The position numbers were made by a program, and so were the translations under genes. This document shows positions 60,342 to 64,000 of a stretch of 64,000 nucleotides of DNA, one piece after another. The DNA lies in assembly GCF_009827515.1 (NCBI RefSeq), contig NZ_WTYO01000001.1, positions 1-64,000 on the forward strand, given 5' to 3'. The DNA is from Pelagerythrobacter marinus. Lineage in GTDB: Bacteria; Pseudomonadota; Alphaproteobacteria; Sphingomonadales; Sphingomonadaceae. The notes under the pieces were generated by a model, which was not told the DNA's origin, did no database searches, and saw nothing but the letters and a program-made list of their open reading frames with translations. Position 1 is the stretch's first letter, and the number at the start of each line of letters is the position of its first letter.

Positions 60342-62203
60342 GCCGCCAGCGCACGGCCGCGCTGGTCGGCAATCCCAACGCGGGCAAGAGCGCGCTGTTC
60401 AACGCGCTGACCGGCGCGCGCCAGAAGATCGCCAACTATCCGGGCGTGACCGTGGAGCGCAAGGCGGGGCGGCTGATCCTGCCCTCGGGCGAGCCGGTCG
60501 AACTGATCGACCTGCCCGGTTCCTATTCGTTCGACGCCGCCAGCCCCGACGAGGAAGTGACGCGCAAGGTCGTCCACGGCGAGTTCGAGGGGGAGGCCCT
60601 GCCCGAAGTCCTCGTGCTCGTGCTCGACGCGGCCAACCTCGAACAGCACCTCGTCTTCGCGCAGGAAGTGATCGCGCTCGACCGGCCGACGGTCGTGGCG
60701 CTGAACATGGTCGATCTCGCCGAACGCGACGGGCTGACGCTCGACCCCGCGGCCCTGTCCCAGGCGCTGGGCGTACCGGTGATCCCCACGGTCGCCGTGC
60801 GCCGCCGCGGGCTGGACGAACTGGCCGCGGCGATCGCGCGCGCCGGCGATCGCGGGGCCGATGAGGGCGGGGCCGGCGAAGCTGCCCGCGCCCGGCAGGA
60901 CATGACCCTGCCCGAAAGGCGCCTGGCCGCGCGGCACATGGCGCGTGCGGCGGTGCGTTCCGAAACCGCCCGGCGCCGGCTCCACGCCGGGCTCGACAAG
61001 GTCCTGCTCCATCCCTGGCTCGGCGTGCCGATCCTCTTCGCGCTGCTGTTCGTCATGTTCCAGGCCGTCTTCGCCTGGGCGACGCCCTTCGCCGACGGGC
61101 TGGAAGCCGGCGTGGCCGCGGTTTCCGAATGGGTCGTCGCCGCTTTCCCGGGCGGTTTCCTGCGCGACCTGGTGACAGAGGGGGTGCTGGCCGGGGTCGG
61201 TTCGGTGGTCGTCTTCCTGCCGCAGATCGTGATCCTCTTCGCCTTCATCCTGGTGATGGAGGCGAGCGGCTACATGGCGCGGGCGGCCTATATCATGGAC
61301 CGGCTGATGGCCCGCGTGGGCCTGTCGGGCAAGAGCTTCATCCCCCTGCTGTCGAGCTTCGCCTGCGCGATTCCGGGGATCATGGCGACGCGCAGCATCG
61401 CCGATCCGCAAGACCGGCTGACGACGATCCTCGTCGCCCCGCTGATGACCTGTTCGGCGCGCCTGCCGGTCTATGCCCTGATCATCGCGGCGGTCATCCC
61501 CAACACCACGGTCGGGCCGGGCGTGGGGCTGCAGGGCCTCGTGCTCTTCGCGCTCTACGTCGCCGGGATCTTCGGCGCGATGGCGGCTGCCCTCCTGCTG
61601 CGCCGCACGGTGGCGCAGGGCGCGGCGAGCGGCTTCATCATGGAAATGCCGCGTTACCAGATGCCGCGCCTGCGCGATCTGGCGATCGGGCTGTGGCAAC
61701 GCGCCTGGGTGTTCCTGCGGCGGGCCGGCACGATCATCTTCGTCGCCACGATCGCGCTGTGGGTCCTGCTGACGTTCCCCAAGGCCGACCCGGGCGAAAG
61801 CCAGGTGGAGGCATCGTTCGCGGGCACGATCGCGACCGGGGTCCACGCCGTGGTCGAGCCGATCGGCTTCAACCGCGAGATGGCGCTGGCGCTGGTGCCG
61901 GCGATGGCCGCGCGCGAAGTGGCGGTCTCCTCGCTCGCGACGACATATGCGGTGGCCTCCGAAGACGAGGAGCAGACCGCGATGGCGCTGGAGGAGGAAG
62001 TGGCCGCGCGCTGGAGCCTGCCGACCGCGCTCGCCTTCCTCGCCTGGTTCGTCTTCGCGCCGCAGTGCCTTTCGACCATCGCGGTCGCCCGGCGCGAGAC
62101 GAACGGCTGGAAATGGCCGATGTTCATGGTCGGCTACCTCTTCGCGCTCGCTTACGTCTTCGCCGGGGCGACTTACTGGATCGCGGTCGCCGCCGGGCTC
62201 TAG
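60338..62203 (+). CDS. feoB: Ferrous iron transporter FeoB
   Basis: A 621-residue G-protein-coupled inner-membrane Fe2+ transporter. G1 G-N-P-N-A-G-K-S (11-18), the switch region N-Y-P-G-V-T-V-E, G3 D-L-P-G-S-Y-S, G4 N-M-V-D form the GTPase. The membrane domain shows two Gate-type segments: I-P-L-L-S-S-F-A-C-A-I-P-G-I-M-A-T-R, and E-M-A-L-A-L-V-P-A-M-A-A-R-E-V. It is of the shorter type usual in alphaproteobacteria. No feoC was found. Confidence 0.96.
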   Translation: MSRQRTAALVGNPNAGKSALFNALTGARQKIANYPGVTVERKAGRLILPSGEPVELIDLPGSYSFDAASPDEEVTRKVVHGEFEGEALPEVLVLVLDAANLEQHLVFAQEVIALDRPTVVALNMVDLAERDGLTLDPAALSQALGVPVIPTVAVRRRGLDELAAAIARAGDRGADEGGAGEAARARQDMTLPERRLAARHMARAAVRSETARRRLHAGLDKVLLHPWLGVPILFALLFVMFQAVFAWATPFADGLEAGVAAVSEWVVAAFPGGFLRDLVTEGVLAGVGSVVVFLPQIVILFAFILVMEASGYMARAAYIMDRLMARVGLSGKSFIPLLSSFACAIPGIMATRSIADPQDRLTTILVAPLMTCSARLPVYALIIAAVIPNTTVGPGVGLQGLVLFALYVAGIFGAMAAALLLRRTVAQGAASGFIMEMPRYQMPRLRDLAIGLWQRAWVFLRRAGTIIFVATIALWVLLTFPKADPGESQVEASFAGTIATGVHAVVEPIGFNREMALALVPAMAAREVAVSSLATTYAVASEDEEQTAMALEEEVAARWSLPTALAFLAWFVFAPQCLSTIAVARRETNGWKWPMFMVGYLFALAYVFAGATYWIAVAAGL

Positions 62204-62242
62204 GCCGGTTGTCGCCGCCCCGCACGACGCGGCCCAGGTTCC

Positions 62243-63055
62243 TCAGGAGCTGGGCCGGTTCGGGTCGCCGGGCGGGCGCGAGGTCGGGTGCGAGCTCGAC
62301 AGCCCGCCGTCCACGGCCAGCGCCTGCCCGTTGACGTAGCTGGCCTCGTCCGAAAGCAGGAACAGCGCGGCCGCCGCGATCTCTTCCGGCTCGCCCCCGC
62401 GCAGCAGCGGGTTGAGCTGCCCGATGCGCCCTTCCTTCCCCGCCGCGCGCGCGCTGTCGTAGAGCGGGCGGGTCATGCCGGTCTCGGTCAGGCCGGGAAG
62501 GACCGCGTTGATCCGCACCCCGGTGCCGGCGAGCTGCTGCGCCGCCGTCTGCACCAGGTTGATCACCCCGGCCTTGCTCGCCGAATACTGTGCCGGCCCG
62601 GCGCCCGACCGCAGGCCCGCGACCGACGCGGTGCAGGCAATCGCGCCCCCGCCGGCGCCGCGGATCGCGGGGGCGGCGTGCTTCACCGCCAGGAACGGGC
62701 CGATCAGGTTGACGCGCAGCACCTCGGCCCAGTCGTCGGGCGATGCATCGAAGAACCCGCCGCGTACGCCGCCGGTGATCCCGGCATTGGCGAAGAACAG
62801 GTGCAGCGCGCCGAACTCGGCCCCGGCGGCGGCGACCAGCGCCGCAATGTCGTCCTCGCTGCCGGCGTCGCCCGTTCTGGCCACGGCCCGCCCGCCGCCG
62901 GCGCGCACCGCCTCGGCCGTTTCGTGAACGCCCTCGGCCCGATCGAAGGCGACGACGCGCGCGCCCTCGCGGGCGAAGAGCAGCGCGCTCGCCCGGCCAA
63001 TGCCCGAGGCCGCGCCGGTGACCACCGCGACCTTGCCTTCCAGCCGGCCGCTCAT
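62243..63055 (-). CDS. SDR-family NAD(P)-dependent oxidoreductase
   Basis: A 270-residue short-chain dehydrogenase with [16 protein letters not shown], the catalytic region A-C-T-A-S-V-A-G and Y-S-A-S-K, and [10 protein letters not shown]. The C-terminal tail is rich in Pro/Ser. It overlaps the next SDR gene upstream (63052) by four bases, so it is the second gene of a pair. Substrate unknown; the pair with a thioesterase points to acyl-CoA or steroid-like degradation. Confidence 0.93.
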   Translation of the reverse strand: MSGRLEGKVAVVTGAASGIGRASALLFAREGARVVAFDRAEGVHETAEAVRAGGGRAVARTGDAGSEDDIAALVAAAGAEFGALHLFFANAGITGGVRGGFFDASPDDWAEVLRVNLIGPFLAVKHAAPAIRGAGGGAIACTASVAGLRSGAGPAQYSASKAGVINLVQTAAQQLAGTGVRINAVLPGLTETGMTRPLYDSARAAGKEGRIGQLNPLLRGGEPEEIAAAALFLLSDEASYVNGQALAVDGGLSSSHPTSRPPGDPNRPSS

Positions 63056-63816
63056 ATCGTCGCCCCCCCGTCGACCACGATCATCTGGCCGGTGGTCCAG
63101 CGCGCGGCGGGGGCGGCGAGGTAGACCGCGGCCCCGGCGATGTCGCGCGGCTCGCCGATCCGGCGCATGGGCAGGCGCGCCTCGGTCGCGGCCAGGGCCT
63201 TGGGATTTTCCCACAGCGCGCGGGCGAAGTCGGTCTTCACCAGCCCCGGGGCGATCGCGTTGACGCGAATGCCATGCTCGCCGTTCTCGACCGCGTAGTT
63301 GCGGACGAGCTGGAAGTCCGCCGCCTTGGACACGTTGTAGGCGCCGATCGTCGGCGATCCGCGCAGCCCCCCGATCGAACTGATCACGATCACCGCACCG
63401 TCGCCCTTCGCCCGCATGTCGGGCAGGGCGAGCTGGATCAGCCAGTGGTTCGACAGGATATTGTTGTCGAGCACCTTGCGGAACTGTTCGTCGTCGATCG
63501 CGTCGAGCGAACCGTAGTGCGGGTTGCTCGCCGCGTTGCACACCAGGATATCGACCGGGCCGAGGCGTTCGCGCGTGCGGGCGAACAGGTCTTCCAGCTG
63601 GGCCTTGTCCGAAATGCTCGCGGCGAGCGCCAGCGCGGTCCCCGCGCCGTGCTGCGCGTCGATGGCCGCGGCCACTTCGTCGCAGCTTTCCTGGTTGCGG
63701 CTGGAGATCACGACTTTCGCGCCGTGGGCGGCCAGTTCCTCGGCAATGGCGCGGCCGATCCCGCGGCTCGATCCGGTGATGACGGCGACTTTGCCGGTAA
63801 GGTCGAATAGCGACAT
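63052..63816 (-). CDS. SDR-family NAD(P)-dependent oxidoreductase
   Basis: A 254-residue short-chain dehydrogenase: [22 protein letters not shown] and Y-N-V-S-K, with a C-terminal [11 protein letters not shown]. It resembles DHRS4-like 3-oxoacyl/carbonyl reductases. It overlaps the following SDR gene and follows the thioesterase gene by 52 bases. Confidence 0.94.
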   Translation of the reverse strand: MSLFDLTGKVAVITGSSRGIGRAIAEELAAHGAKVVISSRNQESCDEVAAAIDAQHGAGTALALAASISDKAQLEDLFARTRERLGPVDILVCNAASNPHYGSLDAIDDEQFRKVLDNNILSNHWLIQLALPDMRAKGDGAVIVISSIGGLRGSPTIGAYNVSKAADFQLVRNYAVENGEHGIRVNAIAPGLVKTDFARALWENPKALAATEARLPMRRIGEPRDIAGAAVYLAAPAARWTTGQMIVVDGGATI

Positions 63817-63868
63817 CGCGGTTCCTCTCTTCGCTTCCTGTCTCGTGTGGCCCGCCGGGTGCGCCCGG

Positions 63869-64000
63869 TCAGGCAGGCGGCGGCGCGCCCGCTTCCTGCT
63901 GCGCGAGGCGTTCGAGCGCCTCGCCTTGCGGGCGCATCAGGTTTTCCTGCTGCGCGGTGGCGATCATCCGCCCGTCCTCGGCATAGAAATGCCCCCGGCT
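63869..64000 (-). CDS. Acyl-CoA thioesterase II (TesB-like), C-terminal part
   Basis: The last 43 codons of a minus-strand gene that continues past the window end. The translation G-H-F-Y-A-E-D-G-R-M-I-A-T-A-Q-Q-E-N-L matches the closing strands of hotdog-fold TesB-type thioesterases (usually G-R-L-V-A-S-x-A-Q-E-G-L-I-R). Since the rest is missing, identification is moderate. It heads the unit with the two SDR genes. Confidence 0.6.
   Translation of the reverse strand, partial: SRGHFYAEDGRMIATAQQENLMRPQGEALERLAQQEAGAPPPA

Noticed and set aside
59063-61846. Long minus-strand open frame of over 900 codons antisense to feoB and COQ9
   Set aside because: Arg/Gly/His-rich composition, no ribosome site and full overlap with well-supported genes; typical GC-rich shadow.

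Overview
The base composition (high GC, roughly two thirds), the gene families and the gene order point to an alphaproteobacterium of the order Sphingomonadales, probably an Erythrobacter- or Novosphingobium-like chromosome. Supporting signs are four TonB-dependent receptors, the secE-nusG-rplK-rplA cluster, EipA/DUF1134, a COQ9 protein, frequent ATGA/GTGA stop-start overlaps and CtrA-like TTAA-N7-TTAA sites. Identification of the genus is inference.

Layout. 1-2220 is a graveyard of mobile DNA: an IS3-type transposase tail, the tail of a quinone oxidoreductase and a badly decayed IS21-type istB with at least four in-frame stops. It ends against the last 31 codons of what looks like a dipeptidase. 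2.3-7.6 kb holds an Lrp regulator with an amino-acid dehydrogenase, an HxlR/pirin divergent pair, a TetR/SDR divergent pair with a clear palindromic operator, and a 49-residue small protein. 7.6-11.7 kb holds an AGCS amino-acid:Na+ symporter and the secE-nusG-rplK-rplA block with a strong terminator. 11.8-16.2 kb holds a small membrane protein, a GNAT/deacetylase pair, a CinA-like protein and a Baeyer-Villiger-type monooxygenase. 16.3-23.2 kb holds a TonB receptor, a fused 2-oxoacid dehydrogenase E1 coupled to a FabD-like acyltransferase, and a DUF4038 glycosidase-like protein.

23.5-28.6 kb is a likely copper operon on the minus strand: DUF2946-like protein, PCuAC chaperone lipoprotein, SCO, TonB receptor, PepSY membrane protein. 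28.8-32.2 kb holds an EF-hand protein, a GST, an HTH protein and a beta-propeller protein. 32.3-36.3 kb is a TonB receptor with a PhoD phosphatase.

36.3-47.0 kb is the most interesting part. It is a minus-strand operon with tightly spaced or overlapping genes: a BcsB-like periplasmic/inner-membrane protein, an NfrB-like family-2 glycosyltransferase carrying an N-terminal GspE-N/MshEN-type domain and no PilZ domain, a polytopic membrane protein, a response regulator fused to a GGDEF-like domain that has lost its signature, and a putative outer-membrane barrel. A Tat-type glycoside hydrolase converges on it and a hybrid histidine kinase (PAS-PAS-HK-REC-Hpt) diverges from it. I read this as a synthase-type exopolysaccharide secretion system with its own phosphorelay and perhaps c-di-GMP input. 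The glycosyltransferase frame has no stop at the expected place, most simply explained by one missing base in a C run.

47-64 kb holds a small protein coupled to an unusual methyl-accepting protein, tRNA-Ser(GCT), eipA, an aromatic/aspartate aminotransferase, a ZnuD-type zinc receptor with a Zur-like operator, ribD-ribE, a run of GTGA-type overlapping small genes (SCO, UPF0260, M48-like), an ankyrin protein, COQ9, feoAB, two SDR dehydrogenases and the tail of a TesB-like thioesterase cut by the window end.
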